DNA of 64,000 nucleotides from Pseudovirgaria hyperparasitica (GCF_010093815.1 NW_022985558.1:316640-380639), one strand, 5' to 3'. Positions 11,492-24,610 are shown, numbered from the stretch's first letter. The notes: generated by a model not told the origin, from the letters alone. Numbers and translations: made by a program.

Positions 11492-13987
11492 CTACTTCGT
11501 GCTCGCACTAAACCTCGCGAGCGTAGCGCAGAAGTTACTCCGATTATCCTTATCCAGCGCCGCGCCCACACCATCCACAGTCACCATGTTAACACTCGCC
11601 TTCGTGCTTAGGCCAAACAGATGGACATTGCTCTGCGTGCCCTCCAGACTGACCATGTTAAGCTGGCAATCATTGCCCGGCACGCACGTCTGGCCGTAGT
11701 TTTCGAAGAAGCTGTACAGCCCGCCGCCGAAGAGCAGGACGTCCGACGAGTCGCGCACGCGCAGGCCCCAGGCCTTCTTACAACCTGGTGTGTCGTCCTT
11801 ACATGACGTTGCAAAATCGGGGTCGTTGATGGCGGACTGCACGGCGAAGGGCACGGTGGCGTCCGGGTTGCCCTGGAAGTACGGCGTCTCGGTCTGGATG
11901 GCGGACATGAAGACGTTCTTTGCGGCGGAGAGCTGGTAGTTGTAGAGTACGTTATGCTCGGACGCGGTGCCCCACCACCAACTCGCCCCCTCGCTCTCAA
12001 TGAGCACGCCGCGACCATTGAAGATGTCGATCTGGCTGAAGGGTGCGGAGTCGAGCTCGTGGTCGGAGACCCAGAACCAGGTGTTCTCGAGGTAGTAGTT
12101 TGCGGCGCCCTTTGCGCCGTGGAAAAGCAGACCTGCGCCCTGGCAGTCGGGGCGCACGCTGTCCGCGGTCCAGGCGGTGGTGTTGGACTTGAGACACTTG
12201 TCGAGTTGCAGGTTTGAGCCGGCGTAGCCGCCGACGCGCCAGTGGACGTCCCAGAGACCGGAGGCGCCTTGCTCGGATGCGAGATTCCATTGCATGAGGG
12301 TTGCGCCGGGAGCGGGGCCCTGGGTGCCGATGATCATGTCGCTCATTTCGAGAGATCCGGAGTCGCCGGCGTTGGCACCGACTTTGATCGCAGGGACAAG
12401 CTTGGATGCGTCCGCGAACTTTTCCCCTGTGACAAGGAGCATCGGCCAGAGCTCGCCAACGATACGAGTAGCTTTGTTGGACGGGATGGTGATGGTGTCG
12501 GAAATCAGGTAGGCGCCGTGGTCAACGTACAGAATCTGATCGTCGGCAAGATCGTTGAGTGCCTTTTGAATGGCCTGGGTGTCGTCAGACTTGCCATCGC
12601 CTTTAGCGACCGTTTTGATAGAGACAAATTTGTCGACAGGGACAGTTTCGTATTGAGGTTTGCTTCGAGTGAAAATCTTGCCATCCTTGAGGAGCTCAGC
12701 CGGCTTGCTTGGGGCAGGTGTAGTGTCTTGAATGCGATTTCCAGGGCTCATGTCTACATATTGCTGACCTTGGGCCCAAGAGTCGATCTTGGCGCTTCCT
12801 GCGAGGACTTGCTCCTGAGACGCACCCTGGACGGCAATAGGAGTGTTTGTCATGTCGACGTTGTTGAGAATAAGGGTGCCTCCAGTCGTGGGAGCACTGT
12901 CTTCCGAAAAGGAGCTATTTACGCCGATCTTTGCATTGATGGTAGAATCGAGCACAAGCACAGATCCGACGGTCTGGTTGACTCCACTTCCGGTCAAGGA
13001 GGGAGATCCATTAGCCATGTCAATGCCGATGTCAGCACCATTGATGGTCAGACCATGGAACGACCAGAGCCAGTTCCAGTTCATGAAGATGGCAGTCTTG
13101 CAATCATTGAATGTAGCATTCCTGACAGTGAATTGTTGCGACTGGAGACTTGTTAGCAGTGTATGCAAATGGTGCCATGTAATAGAGACTTACGCCGAGA
13201 AAAGCACCATAGGCACCTCCATTGAAGGTAAGATCGGTCATAAAACCACCAGATCCGTTATCCATGAAGATGCCTTTCTGTGCATTGTTGTCCCCACCCT
13301 TTACCATCTCGAAGCGGATATTCTGGAGAGACGTGGCTTGGGCGACCTGCCAGTGAATACCAGCGCCAATGTTTGGTGGTTGAGCGGTAGTATCAATGAC
13401 AAAGTTGCGCACCTGGCGGAAAAAGTTGTTCTGGTTGGTGAACCAGTTGGCGCCATCTGGCTCATAGGGATCCGCATCGATAATGGCCATGTCATTGAAA
13501 TCAGGTGTAGCCTTAAGGACAGGAAGCGAGGTGATTTCCCCGATCATCTGAGTGTAGTAATGCTGCTTGAGGGACTTGGAGACTAGGTATGTGCCTGAAG
13601 GAAAGTATATGATTGCAGGCTGAGTTGTTCTGGAATCGCAACCAAGGCCACAGCGTTCCTGACCCGGGATGGCTTCAGAGATGGCCCTGTTGATTGCGGC
13701 TGCGTCATCCGTGATGCCATCGCCTTTTGCACCATAGTCCTAAGCGCTGATTAGTCTTGTAAAGTTTGACATTGAGCTGTGTCACATACCATGACATTGC
13801 GGAAGACTTTGTATCCCTGATCAGTACCAAAGGCTGGAGCGCCATTACGAGCAATGTTTGCGAGCCACCAGGCTGACTTAGCTGTCTCTGCAGTCTGTGG
13901 AACAGGGGTGGCAACGACGGGATTGTTTGCAGAGAGGAACATAAGAGCGTTTAACGCGTACAACGCGCAAGAGGCAAAAGCGACCAT
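11492..13987 (-). CDS. Secreted glucan exo-1,3-beta-glucosidase, glycoside hydrolase family 55
   Basis: Three exons, complement(11492..13141, 13194..13739, 13790..13987), 797 aa, a usual GH55 length. An N-terminal hydrophobic stretch (MVAFASCALYALNALMFLSA) acts as signal peptide. Two pectate-lyase-3-type beta-helix domains begin at about residue 67 (DYGAKGDGITDD) and about residue 420 (VAKGDGKSDDTQAIQKAL), the duplicated architecture of GH55. The enzyme releases glucose from beta-1,3-glucan chain ends and serves in cell-wall turnover, mycoparasitism or glucan feeding. Introns are 50 and 52 nt. The start at 13987 is chosen because it puts the signal peptide first; the frame continues upstream to 14086, which would place a short basic leader ahead of the hydrophobic segment. 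Confidence 0.9.
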
Positions 13988-16038
13988 GATGAGAAGAAAT
14001 CCGAATCGAGAATCTGAAAATTTTGAAGGCTTTGGGGATTTCCGCAAAGTCTGTAGGTGTAAATGATGAACGTCAGTGTCCTGCACTACGTTGTCGAATC
14101 TTATATAGTAGAAAAAGGGAAAGGGCGAGAATGAAAGCCGTTTAATGATGCAGAAGAGAGAGCGTGATGGTGCTGATATAGTAGTCTACGACTTTTACAG
14201 GAGAGACAGGTGACAATAGGTCATAGACAGCGTGTCTGAATAGGAAAATTTCACAATGAGAGTGGATAAGTGGGTAATGCGATCCACGGACAGTGATGTC
14301 ACGGGATATGAACAAGGGAGCGGGAAGAAGTGAAGGAGAAAGAAGGAGAATAGGCAACTCCGGGAATGAGCCAGCACACAGAACAAGACGAGCGTGTAGA
14401 TAGAAAAGAATGTGGCAGGAAGATATGATAGTAGATATACAAGAAATGTATCGTGGCCGGCAGATGAAGCACCGATCCGGGACCAGCGGCTGTGGCTTAA
14501 GGGGGCCCAACAGTTCATCAACACACCCCGGACCAACGAGAGAGGACGTACATAGAAGAGTGTTTGCCCACCCGGTTTCAGATCTTCATCTGACAGCGAT
14601 AACCTCGTGGGTACGTGTTTGATCGAGGTCGCGATCGAGGTTGGCAGGGATTTGGCAAGGCTGGTGGTGATGGTTGTTGACCATTGTTGACGGCCCTGCC
14701 ACATCGCATTTATATCAAGTTTCCCATCCCGCGAAGCGTCTGTCTTCAGGAATGCATCGTGGTGTGGACCATCTGTCCCTGGATGGATAGCGTCCTCTCC
14801 AGACATTCTGGTGTTGCTTTGTGTATAGACCTGAGGAACATAACCTTCCCCATGCGATTCAGTAGAGCGTGCACTGCTACCTCAAGTCGTCCACACGGAC
14901 CAGGAACACTCAGCAGGGATAGCCTCAAAATACACTGAAGGAGTGCAAGATTAGTCTCGACGACAGGTATAGCAGGTCAATAGGCGGCTTGAAACACGGC
15001 CTCTGCCTCAATAGCAGTGCCGAGAAGTGAATGGAGAGGTTCCATTAGACATGAGGATGCCGCCAAGCTTTCTGTGAGCCCTAGAACCGGGCGCCACAAC
15101 CCCTTGCCGCACCCGCTAGCGTGTTTCGCTCCAGCCCGCACCACGCCTTTTCACTGGCCCCTTTTGCCTTAACCTTGTTGCGAACCTAATCTTGCGTAGT
15201 TCTCTCTTGTCCAGCAATCACTTGAGAGAGTTGCCTGCCGGAGACGGCATCTCCAAACGTGATCACCAGGGGGGCGGCAGAATGATGCCCTATGTAAGCG
15301 CGTGTGCTACGACGCCTACGACAGGCACTGCCAGGCGCCACGATCCAGTGCCCCAGCGCATACGGACAGAGTGCCACAGGCGTTGATCGCCATCGTACCT
15401 AAGGCGCGTCTCTTCACTCCGAATGCGTGTGGAATCCGTACAACTCATTGCGCAGTTCATCGAGATATGAGATATGAATCGACTGTGGCTGGCCAGCCAT
15501 GTCAACCACCTAGATTGTTTTCTCTTGAGCACTACGCCCCACGGTGACGTATCACATCAACTTCAGCACCGTACAACATGACATGTTCAGGGCGGTTAGT
15601 AGTCTGTTCGAATCGATCGTTTTCGTCTCCACCAATGCACGCACTGCCCCGCCGTGTGCTGGAAACATCTCCACTCAACCTTAAAAAAGGGGCCAAGGGT
15701 CACATCATCTGCGATATACCAGGTACACGCATGCTTCGACAAGGCCGTGGCGTTGCTTCGGGTAAGAAGGTTGCGGAACGTGGAGTGAAGAATGTGACAG
15801 CGCCAGGAATGTTGCCTGTACGAGTTATTATTGCCTAGTTCGTGCAAAGTTGGGGTCGCGAATTGATTAAGGGTCTGATAGCGTTGCCTTCAAGACATGG
15901 CTCTCTGTTGGGAATTAAGGCTTTGACAGCCTTGACAGGTCACCACGAGGCAACGTAGATCTGGGGAGGTCAGGGATAGCAAGACCCTTTCATTTCCTCA
16001 CATGTTGAATGCATTCGACATACCCTGTAGATTGATAC
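13988..16038. other. Intergenic with one doubtful ORF
   Basis: About 2 kb upstream of the glucanase. A 203-codon minus-strand ATG frame at 14195-14806 starts with a hydrophilic segment (MSGEDAIHPGTDGPHHDAFL) but turns into a Leu/Ser/Phe-rich tail typical of translated non-coding DNA, and it ends near the glucanase start. It could be an upstream exon or a short gene, but I cannot support it. Nothing else stands out. Confidence 0.4.
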
Positions 16039-17643
16039 TCACCAGAAGCTGCTCGTCGGCTTCTTACTGCTACTCTGCTCATCAGTTGTGCTCGTTGCCG
16101 AACTGGCATTCCCCCCCTTCAGCATCCCTCTAATTACAGTCGCCAACCTCTCAATACCCTCGCGCAACCTGTCCTCGTCCTCCCACGCAAAGCAAAGCCG
16201 GATATCATTCGAGAAGTCGGCGTTCTGCGTATCGCCTGGCACCTCAAATAGTCTACCGCCAGCCACAACCAGATTCTCCTCTTCCGTCGCCCGTTTCACC
16301 AGCTCATCACTGTCGAGTTTGTGCGGTAGGGTCAGCCAGATGAAGTACCCGCCAACGACCTCACGATCCGTCTGCGGCAGCGCGACGCCGAGTGGCAGTA
16401 GGTAAGTCTGGATTGCGGCGAGCATGGTGCGGTATCGGCGTGAATAGGCCGGTTGCAAGACGTCTAGGATGTACGTCTGCAACGCGCCCGTCTCAAGCAT
16501 ATCTGAGACAAACGTCGACGTCAACTGCGATGGCGCACCACCCGACCGCGACGTCCCCCTAACAGCCAAGTCAGCACACATACAAGTTCATAACCACAAG
16601 CCTAGCCAGACCAAACAAAGGCAAGGAACAAAACAACCTACGCCTGGCTCACACCAAAGCTGAACTTCGCCGTCCCCTCAACCCAGCCCGTCCGCAAGCC
16701 TGGCCCGGCGATCTTGCTGAAACTCCCATTACTCGCCGCATTCCCGAACCCGTCTGCGCCTTCACGCTCGGCGCCGCCAGCCAGATACCTGTCAACATCC
16801 ACAATCCGCGGCAGCACGGCGGTAGGAAGCGGTCGTTGCGCCGACGCCTCAACATCGTTCGGCCACTGCAAGACATCGTACACATCGTCGGTGACAACGA
16901 GGGCGTCAAACTCGCGCGCCACACGGACGAGTGCTTCGCGGCGACGCAGCGACATGGTCTTGAAGGACGGATTCGAAAACGTCGGCACGGCGTAGATGAT
17001 ATGGCGATATATCTTGCCCCAGGGGCGCGGCGGCTTGAATTGCTGCGCACACGAACAGTCAGGCAACCGTGTGTGTGATCCGGAGGGGATAAGGGGGACA
17101 GGACAGGCCACGTACAGGGTCACCAGCAGCAGAGTCGCCGTCCAGCTCGCTCTTCTGCAACTCTCGCCGCAGGAAGTCGATGTCTATGCCCTCCTCATCC
17201 TCCGGCACGGCGCGCAGCTTGCTCTTTAGTCCTGCGTCTTCAAAGACGCGGAACACGAGCATATACGTGGGCGCAACGCACCACACATTTCTCGTATACG
17301 AGGGGTCAGTATACACGCTCAGGATACAGCCCATGTTCTGCGATGCACCGCCCGTGATGGCGATTCTATCTGCACTCATGATGCTGCTCCCGCTGCCTCC
17401 GCCTGCCGTGGAGTGGTAGAAGCCCGTGAGCCATTTTGCAATGTTGTCGCGCAGGCCCTGGAAACCGGCATCGGTGCCGTACAGCATGCCAGGTACTGAC
17501 ACGACCGGGTTGGAGAGTACATTCTGTGTCGCAGTTTGGAGGAGTTTGGTTGGGAGGAGTGATGGGTGAGGCCAGCCGCGGAGGAGGTTGATTAGTGGTT
17601 TCTTGGATGTCGCGCTTCCGGCGACGTCGGAGAAATTTGACAT
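16039..17643 (-). CDS. PLP-dependent class I/II aminotransferase, YER152C-like
   Basis: Three exons, complement(16039..16558, 16642..17042, 17116..17643), 482 aa, introns of 73 and 83 nt. The start MSNFSDVAG at 17643 is preferred over an upstream in-frame codon because the family motif NLLRGWPHPSLLP follows closely. The fold-type I features are visible: LYGTDAGFQGLRDNIAKWL, the Asp/Tyr segment VTDDVYDVLQW, and the PLP lysine in SFSKIAGPGLRTGW, followed by GTSRSGGAPSQL. Yeast YER152C and its relatives have been linked to 2-aminoadipate and aromatic amino acid transamination; the actual substrate here is not readable. The Ser/Thr-rich C-terminal tail is probably unstructured. Confidence 0.87.
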
Positions 17644-19477
17644 TGCTATCTTTAGAGATGCTCGCATCAGGTTAAATAGACCAGTCGTTTGTCAAAGACT
17701 ACTCTCCCATCATGCCGCAGTTCTGTGGGCTCTAGCAGAACTGGAGATGTTGTAACGAGAAGCCAAAGGCGTTATCCGGATCCATAGCTAGGTGGGGCAC
17801 TCGACCTCGACGAATTTATACGAGATACCCACATGGCTTCGAAAAGCGAAGCACAGCTTGTAAATTACTAAAAACTATCTACGGCCTTCGACGAATCAGT
17901 CGTGAATAGTTTCACATTCTACGAGACCTCCGAGGAAGCCTTACTTTAGATAATCTTAGTTTGACAACGGATCTATTTCTACTTTCGACAACCTCCTCCT
18001 TCCAAGGAAGCATCTAAAATGATGAACATCAAGTAGAACTTATCGCATCGTATGAAATGCAAAACCATAGCTAGTACGCGCCTAACGCTAAGCGTTATAA
18101 TCTTATACACATAGTTTATCCCGTTACTAGCACTCGGCCTGCAAGAAGTCAGGACTAGTAAGATCTGGCGAAAGAAAACAGCCTCGTCACTCCTCATAAT
18201 CCCAAATAATGGTATCAAATAAGTATTTGAAAGCCTTGTACAGATAGATAATCAAATCCAACACTATCCATTAGTGAGGAAATGTGCTGCCTCAGGCATT
18301 AACGATACGATGGTAAGGCACTCAGGCCCACTCATTGCACAATAATTCCAAGGCCATATTCGTCCATATCACTACCATTCCTAATTATATCCCAGCGCAG
18401 TCCATCCATTCTCATCCATTCTCTCAGTTCCAAGTAAGTCACAACCCACAACCCTCTGCCGGAGCAATCTACCTACCCACATCATCATACGTCATCCCTC
18501 GCGTGCCACCTAGTATCCCACCAAGAAGTGGACCCAGTGGAGCCCCAACCGCCGGGCCACACCACAACCACCCACCAACCCTCGCGTGCAAGCGAAGTGG
18601 AAAGTGGAGAATGGAGTGGAGTGTTTTTCGTAGCATTTAATGGAAAACCAAGTCCGAAAGGCTCTATAGTGTCCCAGGTCGGATATGCCGGCAGGCAGCA
18701 CGGTTGGATTCATGACAAGCATGACCGGCAAGACTGGCAAGGCAAGATAAGGCTGGGAGAAGGCGACTACATGGCACGGAAAAGGGGACCCGGTCGTTGG
18801 CATGGAAAACCTAACATCGATGGATGGATAGGTGGCATGACGACGTACGTCATTTTGCCCGCTAGTGAAACAAGGCACGATGGATAGACAAGGCATGCGT
18901 TTCGAGAGACGTTTGGTTGTAGAGCCTAGTAGATTCATCAGGGGCATGTTGATGATGCATGCGTCGTATCTAACATCCCAACGTATGCGCAAGTATATAC
19001 ATACACCGTGGTCTATAATGTATACATTCTAGCGTCACGTGCTGTGCCGCCGAGCGTCGTGTCAGGCCGCGATGTGCAGCCCAAGATGCAAGCCAAAAAG
19101 CATGATTGAACAAGAAAGTAAAGTTTTGCTCGCCCTCGCCTTGCCAAAAAAGGCCCCGACATCTTCCGACTGGCTCTGGCATGATTGAGCGAGATGCATG
19201 CCGCGCCGTTTCACCACTGCTGACAGGGTGCGGATATGCAAGGCGGGACAGGGCACAAAGACATTCTGGTCCCGTTGGGGTGCAAGTGTGCATCGTATTG
19301 GGTACGCCGGCCAGCCCAACAATGCACGCGATAAAGAAGAACTCAGAAAGACCGCCTGAAATGCTGACAGAACGCCTGTGTAAATGCTTAAGTCGTGGCA
19401 TGATTCTGGAATGTAGAAAAAACGTTGTTGCGATGGGTCGTGATTGTGGTACTAAAAGAAGTTCTGTGGCCGTTCAA
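17644..19477. other. Intergenic, no gene seen
   Basis: A long gap; 17.85-18.35 kb is AT-richer than its surroundings and may be an old decayed insertion. Overlapping frames of 80-160 codons at 18.5-19.5 kb lie on both strands and show no protein-like features. Confidence 0.5.
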
Positions 19478-20095
19478 TCATCGCGACACAGCCATGTTCG
19501 AATTTTTAATTGCCAGAGTTAGGTCTTCTGCGGTGAACGATTGGCTGTGACCACTGCTCATGGCGGCGTCGGATTGGTCGCGAGAGTCTGGAACCGTGGA
19601 AGCCATGTCAGATGTCGAGTGGTTAGGGTAGTCTCTTGAATGGCGTCTTGACAGACCTTTGGCGCATATTGTTAGATCCTCAGAAACAGTGATACATAAC
19701 GAACATAACTCACCATTGGAGACATCGCCCTCATCGTCCGATCCCTCATTGACGTTGGCATCCATACGCATCTCAGAGAAGCTTCTTCGAGGCGTCCTCG
19801 TGAAGTTGTGGCTATTCCGCCGACTTGGCATGCGGCTACCCATGGGGCTGTAGAGGCTTGTTTGACTCTTCCTTTTCCAGGCTGTCGCAAAGTTGAACGC
19901 TTCTAGCCTCTCCTTGTGTTCTTTGGCTACCGGTCGCCGGTATTTTGGCGTTGGCATCTTCTCGCCTGGCTGATAGAACAGATGGGCTGGGTACGCGGAA
20001 GTAGCTTGTGATTTCGAGAGTGATGAGTCCGAAGATTGAGACGACGAATTCGAAGAGCGGTGGAAGACACGCTTGATGCTTTTCCGGATCTGCAT
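19478..20095 (-). CDS. Short basic Ser/Arg-rich conserved fungal protein of unknown function
   Basis: Start ATG at 20095 (MQIRKSIKRVFHRSSNSSS). The protein has a Ser-rich stretch, then HLFYQPGEKMPTPKYRRPV, then AFNFATAWKRKSQTSLYSPMG and RMPSRRNSHNFTRTPRRS. Short proteins with this HLFYQPGEKMP / AFNFATAWRRKS pattern occur in other filamentous fungi as far as I recall; none has a known role to me. A 57-nt stretch (19657..19713) begins GTGAGT, contains CTAAC and ends AAG, so it is a likely intron: complement(19478..19656, 19714..20095), 186 aa. Because 57 is a multiple of three and contains no stop, the retained form (205 aa) is also open. Several RxxS sites suggest phosphorylation by basophilic kinases (inference). 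Confidence 0.65.
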   Translation of the reverse strand: MQIRKSIKRVFHRSSNSSSQSSDSSLSKSQATSAYPAHLFYQPGEKMPTPKYRRPVAKEHKERLEAFNFATAWKRKSQTSLYSPMGSRMPSRRNSHNFTRTPRRSFSEMRMDANVNEGSDDEGDVSNGELCSLCITVSEDLTICAKGLSRRHSRDYPNHSTSDMASTVPDSRDQSDAAMSSGHSQSFTAEDLTLAIKNSNMAVSR

Positions 20096-21434
20096 TGTGG
20101 ATATGACGGGTGAGAAGTTGTTGTGGGTGGTGATATTAGTTGAGACGTGCAATTATAGGGAGGTGATGTGGAGGGCAGTTAGGTGTGTAAAGAAGTGTGT
20201 TGCGACTTTGAAGGCGTATTGTACATCGATATCGAATGGCCGTGTATGTAGATTGGTTGTGAAAGGATCGAATTGGGCAGAAGATGAATACAAGGAGCGC
20301 AGCGTTCCGTTAAATCGCTCGCGCGTGGCAGTCAAGCAGACCACAGTCTAAGAGTAACCTTTCGCAAGGGTGTGTCCGTGTCGTTGCAGAAAGTCAGCCT
20401 CAACGTGGGTCTTCCGGATGCTCCGAGTGTTCCAGCGACAGCCAACCACACCCGATTCTAGGCCACTCAGACCCAGAAAATTCCTTCTCGCGTCCATTCA
20501 GAATCGTCCATCGATCTCTGCGCTGTTTGACTGACTCTCCCCAGAATCTCAAGGACTTAGCATGTCATCTCCGCAGCTGTGGAGGCCCCATACTTAGCTG
20601 CACCGCCCAATAACTTTCCAGCAACGAGTGTTGCAGCGCATCTGCAATCGAATTTTGCGGCGTTCCTGTCTTCATATCAGTGAGGCTTACTTTGACGATT
20701 GAGATATTCCAGGCTGATCACCGATACAATCGAATTGAGTTTGCAAGGATCCCTTGATACGACAGTCAATCGGCCGAGGCCACCATACCTGCCCTCGAGA
20801 AATGCCACACTGTGTCCAGACTCCACCGGGAGGAGAATGAGGATGGTATGGGTAAAGAACCTGCCAGTGGCTAGATGCTATTGGTTGGCTCATGACTCCA
20901 GGAACGGCCCATTAGCCTTTTTCTGCATCGCGTTCTAGAAAGGCTAGTGGTCCGATAGAAAGCTTGGTGCCATTTGCAGCTTGCTCTTCGGACACACCGA
21001 GCGATGGATTGTCGTGGAATGTGGAGTTGTGGAGTGTGGAGAGGCGAGGTCGGTCTGGGGAGAGTTTATTCAGAAGGTCGAGGAATTTAGTTCAAAGTCG
21101 TGCAAACTTCAGGCTGGACTGGACTCTTTAAGCCTTCAGGGCTCTAGGGCTGTACGTGCAAGCTGACGAGGTGTTCCGTTGGTATGGAAAGGCCGTTTCG
21201 GCAGAAGCGGCAGACTCCGAGAGGACTCGGGCATGGATGCATGCATCCCTGGTGATCTGCATCGAAATTAATGTACTGCCACGGCGGTAATGGTATTCGT
21301 GATGACTACAGTAGGTATTCCATATCTATTTCCCATAATACAACATCGATTTAGTACACTTTTCTATTTCATTCCCTTCAATCTCTCCCAAATACACTGC
21401 GCGCTCGCCAATTAACGCTCGTAGAAGACTTCTT
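20096..21434. other. Intergenic, no gene seen
   Basis: Contains the promoter of the Ser/Arg-rich gene and the region beyond the ARG4 stop. Only frames under 95 codons, none convincing. Confidence 0.6.
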
Positions 21435-22940
21435 TCAACCAATGACTTGCAGCAAAATCTGGATCTGCTCCTTGACCGCGCTGATGCTCGTACCTCCCTT
21501 GGAATTCTTCAACTCCACGCTTCGCTGGTAGTCGAAACAGCCTGTCACGTCATCTCCAAATCGCTCATCCACGCTCTGTATCTGCTGCAGAGACAGCTCG
21601 TCCATAGGTTTCTTCTCATCCTCAGCAAGAGCCACCACCCGACCTGAGATATGATGTGCAGACCGGAATGGCACACCCTTACGGACTAGGTACTCGGCCA
21701 GGTCGGTCGCGAGCATGTCGGGACTGAGTGCTGCAAGCATCTTCTCAGGGTAGATGGTAAGGGTAGAGAGAACACCAGTCGCTATTTGGATGCTGTCGGA
21801 TACTGTCTTGATGCAATCAAACATAGGCTCGACGCTCTCTTGGAGGTCTTTGTTATAAGTAGACGGGAGGCCTTTTATGGTCATCATCAACCCGGTCATC
21901 TGTCCGAAAATACGGCCTGTCTTGCCGCGAATGAGCTCAAGAGAGTCACCTTCGAGAGAAAATGAGGTCAGTATGGTATGTGTGAGCAAACGTTCTGGTT
22001 GGCTTACAGTTCTTCTTTTGCGGCATGAGCGAACTGCCTGTAGAGTATGCATCGCTGAGCTTGACGAAACCAAACTCCGCAGTACTGTACACAATGAGGT
22101 CCTCACTCCACCTGCTGAGGTGTTGCATGAGCATAGCTGCCCACTGCATCGTCTCGACCACGAAATCTCGATCTGCGACTGCGCTCAAGCTGTTGTATAG
22201 GAGACCTTCAAATCCGAGTTCTTCTGCGATTGCGACTCTGTCGATCTGGAACGGGTTGCCAGCAAGAGCACCGCATCCTAAAGGAGACCGATTGACTCTC
22301 TTGATAACTTCCCTAAGCCTTTCAAGGTCTGTTGAGAATGACAAGCCATAAGACATCATCCAATGGCTCCATCGTACAGGCTGAGCCCTCTGTAGATGGG
22401 TGTAACCTGGCATGACATGCTCAACTTCGGCCTCTGCCCTACTACCAGTGACCTTGAGTAGCTCAATCAGGTGCTTCTCGAGGTCCCGCAGCTCATCACG
22501 GAGCCATAATCGCATATCAGTAGCAACCTGGTCATTACGCGACCGGCCAGTGTGCAGCTTCCCAGCAATGTCCTTGCCAATGATCTCTCCCAATCGACGC
22601 TCGTTTGCAGTATGTATATCCTCATCTGCACCTGGTATGATCTCGAACGTATCGTTCTCCCACTCTTTCAAAATCTCCAACAGCCCTTTCTCAATGACCG
22701 CGAACTCATCCTTGGTAAGAATGCCAGTGTTGGTATTTGCCCGGGCGTAAGCGATAGAGCCACGGATATCTTGGGCGTAGAAAGCACGGTCGTAGTATAT
22801 AGATTCGTTGTATTTAGTCATCAGAGGATCAAGGCCGCCTAAAACGATGCGTGAGTGAAACGACCTTGGTATGACTCTTCTTGGAGCTTACCCGTGAAGC
22901 GGCCTCCCCAGAGCTTGCTCTCGACCGGCTTGGAAGCCAT
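21435..22940 (-). CDS. ARG4: Argininosuccinate lyase (last step of arginine synthesis)
   Basis: Three exons, complement(21435..21949, 22008..22838, 22892..22940), 464 aa against 463 in yeast Arg4. The start is [18 protein letters not shown], the typical opening. Visible family motifs are [44 protein letters not shown] and the fumarase/aspartase signature [10 protein letters not shown] with the catalytic Ser near residue 285. The enzyme splits argininosuccinate into arginine and fumarate as a homotetramer. Introns are 53 and 58 nt; the second falls right after the signature and creates a Cys codon where most family members have Pro (KKN-C-DSLEL). An ornithine-cycle context is not visible nearby; the neighbour ARL2 lies on the same strand 365 bp upstream. 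Confidence 0.94.
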
Positions 22941-23304
22941 TGAGCGCCAATGTAGAGGGTAAAATGGTAACAGGATATATTAAGGTCTAACAAGGAAGTA
23001 AAGAACTCAGAATGTGATGTAGAGGGTGTGACAAGCAATTACGGACTCTCGCGATAAGCTCGAAGTTTTTTTTATCATACCGCAGCGACGCAATAGGGTG
23101 GGGTGCGTGCAAGGAGCTCGGGGCTGGCTGGGACGCGAAAGAACTGCCTGGATTCGCTGGGGATGCCCACCAAGCTAATTAGCTCCCTCATATTTGACGA
23201 GCATTGGGCGTAAAGATTCATCATTCGACCTGTGAGATGCATTTACAAAACCATTATGCAATCGCCTTCTTGAAGGGACAACATTATGGCGTTATCTACC
23301 GTTT

Positions 23305-24113
23305 TCAGAATAAGAACAGTCTGTCCTTCGCATCTTTGACCACCCACTCCAGTCCTTCCTTGAGATTGAGACCCGTTATCGCGCTACATGCCATGATGTT
23401 CCAGGTATGGGTATGGATTGAGTCAAGTTGAAGGCTCTACAAGCAGATGTCAGCCATGTGGACAGCGTCTCATTGTACGGAGCTGCTCTGACCTCTCGCA
23501 CTTCATCCTCCGTCATGGCCCCTGGCACGTCGCTCTTGTTCTTAAAGACAAGTAGACTCGCGCCTGTCAATCTCTGCGCGCAGATGCGTTAGTCGAAGAA
23601 GATTGAACCGATGCCTTTGATGATATACTTCTTCCTGGAGCAGGCCTTTCAGTTCTGTTGCGCAATCCTCCATTCTTTCGCGATCCGTTGCATCCACCAC
23701 CCATATGAGCGTGTCTGTCTTTTCAAAATAGTTCTTCCAATATGTTCGCAGGGTCTTTTGGCCGCCGACGTCCCCTGAGCGTCTTGTCAAAGCTTGTTGG
23801 TTATCTGTCCCGGCTAGTCTTACATATGTTCAGTTTGTATCTGAGTGGTGTCAGTCACAGAGCTTATCGCAAGCTGTTCAGACTAACCCATCGTATTCGA
23901 TTGTCTTAATGATGAAGCCAAGCGTCGGACTGACCGTATTGACGTCTTCGTTCATTATTCTTTTGACGATCGTGGTTTTGCCCGCGTTGTCTAGGCCCCT
24001 TCGTTCTTCAAATTTAGTTACTTGGACGACGTTTCGCAAGGTCAGTTGTCTCACAGCATTAATATTCTCATCTCTTTGTCTTTCAGACGTGCTTTCCGTA
24101 GTATCGACAACAT
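23305..24113 (-). CDS. ARL2: ARF-like small GTPase Arl2 (tubulin folding; yeast Cin4 orthologue)
   Basis: Six short exons, complement(23305..23436, 23493..23573, 23629..23774, 23824..23840, 23888..23998, 24055..24113), 181 aa against 184 in human ARL2. The start [20 protein letters not shown] is the ARL2 N-terminal helix, with Leu rather than Gly at position 2, so it is not myristoylated. GTPase boxes: GLDNAGKT (P-loop, residues 21-28), SPTLGF (switch I), DVGGQ (switch II), NKSD (G4) and CSAITG (G5). ARL2 acts with tubulin cofactors in beta-tubulin folding and microtubule stability. Exon 4 of the list above is only 17 nt and the donors at 23887 (GTTAGT) and 23492 (GTCAGA) are weak, so automated gene callers are likely to mis-model it. 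Confidence 0.9.
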
Positions 24114-24610
24114 CGCATTGCTTGATCAATATGTCGACTTCGTAGAATGAAGTTTTAAGAGTAAAACTTGGTGCGCAATCAGATTCCTGATTGTGTGCTA
24201 CTCGTTAGGTCACGTCACGGGACTCTAGTCTCTCAGCATCCTCAGAAATGAACCTTGTTATCAGACGGTTATTGCATTGGTGTTGTTTCTTTTAAGACTT
24301 TCTTTTATCGTCGATGTACTTTTCATCAATAATATATATAATGCTTCAACTCGTCACGAATATGGAAACCTCAGCTATTGTCAGCGAACGTGTCTTTCTG
24401 TATTGGAGTAAGACCACCCGGCAGTAACCACCAAGTAAAATGGAGGTACCTAGTGTTTACTTTTTGCCTGCAATACGTTTTGAAACTTCCTGATCTACGG
24501 GCTTTTCACTGTTCTCTTCTTTGAGCCGAGTCTCCTACCGATATACAGGGCTACACTCTTCCATTTTACCTCCGTCCTTTACCGCACCAAAAATTCTGTT
24601 TGACTCATTG

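Noticed and set aside
12242-13156. 304-codon + strand frame
   Set aside because: Exact antisense of GH55 exon 3, no domain, mixed low-quality composition; the minus strand is clearly the gene.
14195-14806. 203-codon minus-strand ORF upstream of the glucanase
   Set aside because: Has an ATG but turns into low-information Leu/Ser/Phe sequence; no splice model links it convincingly to a gene.
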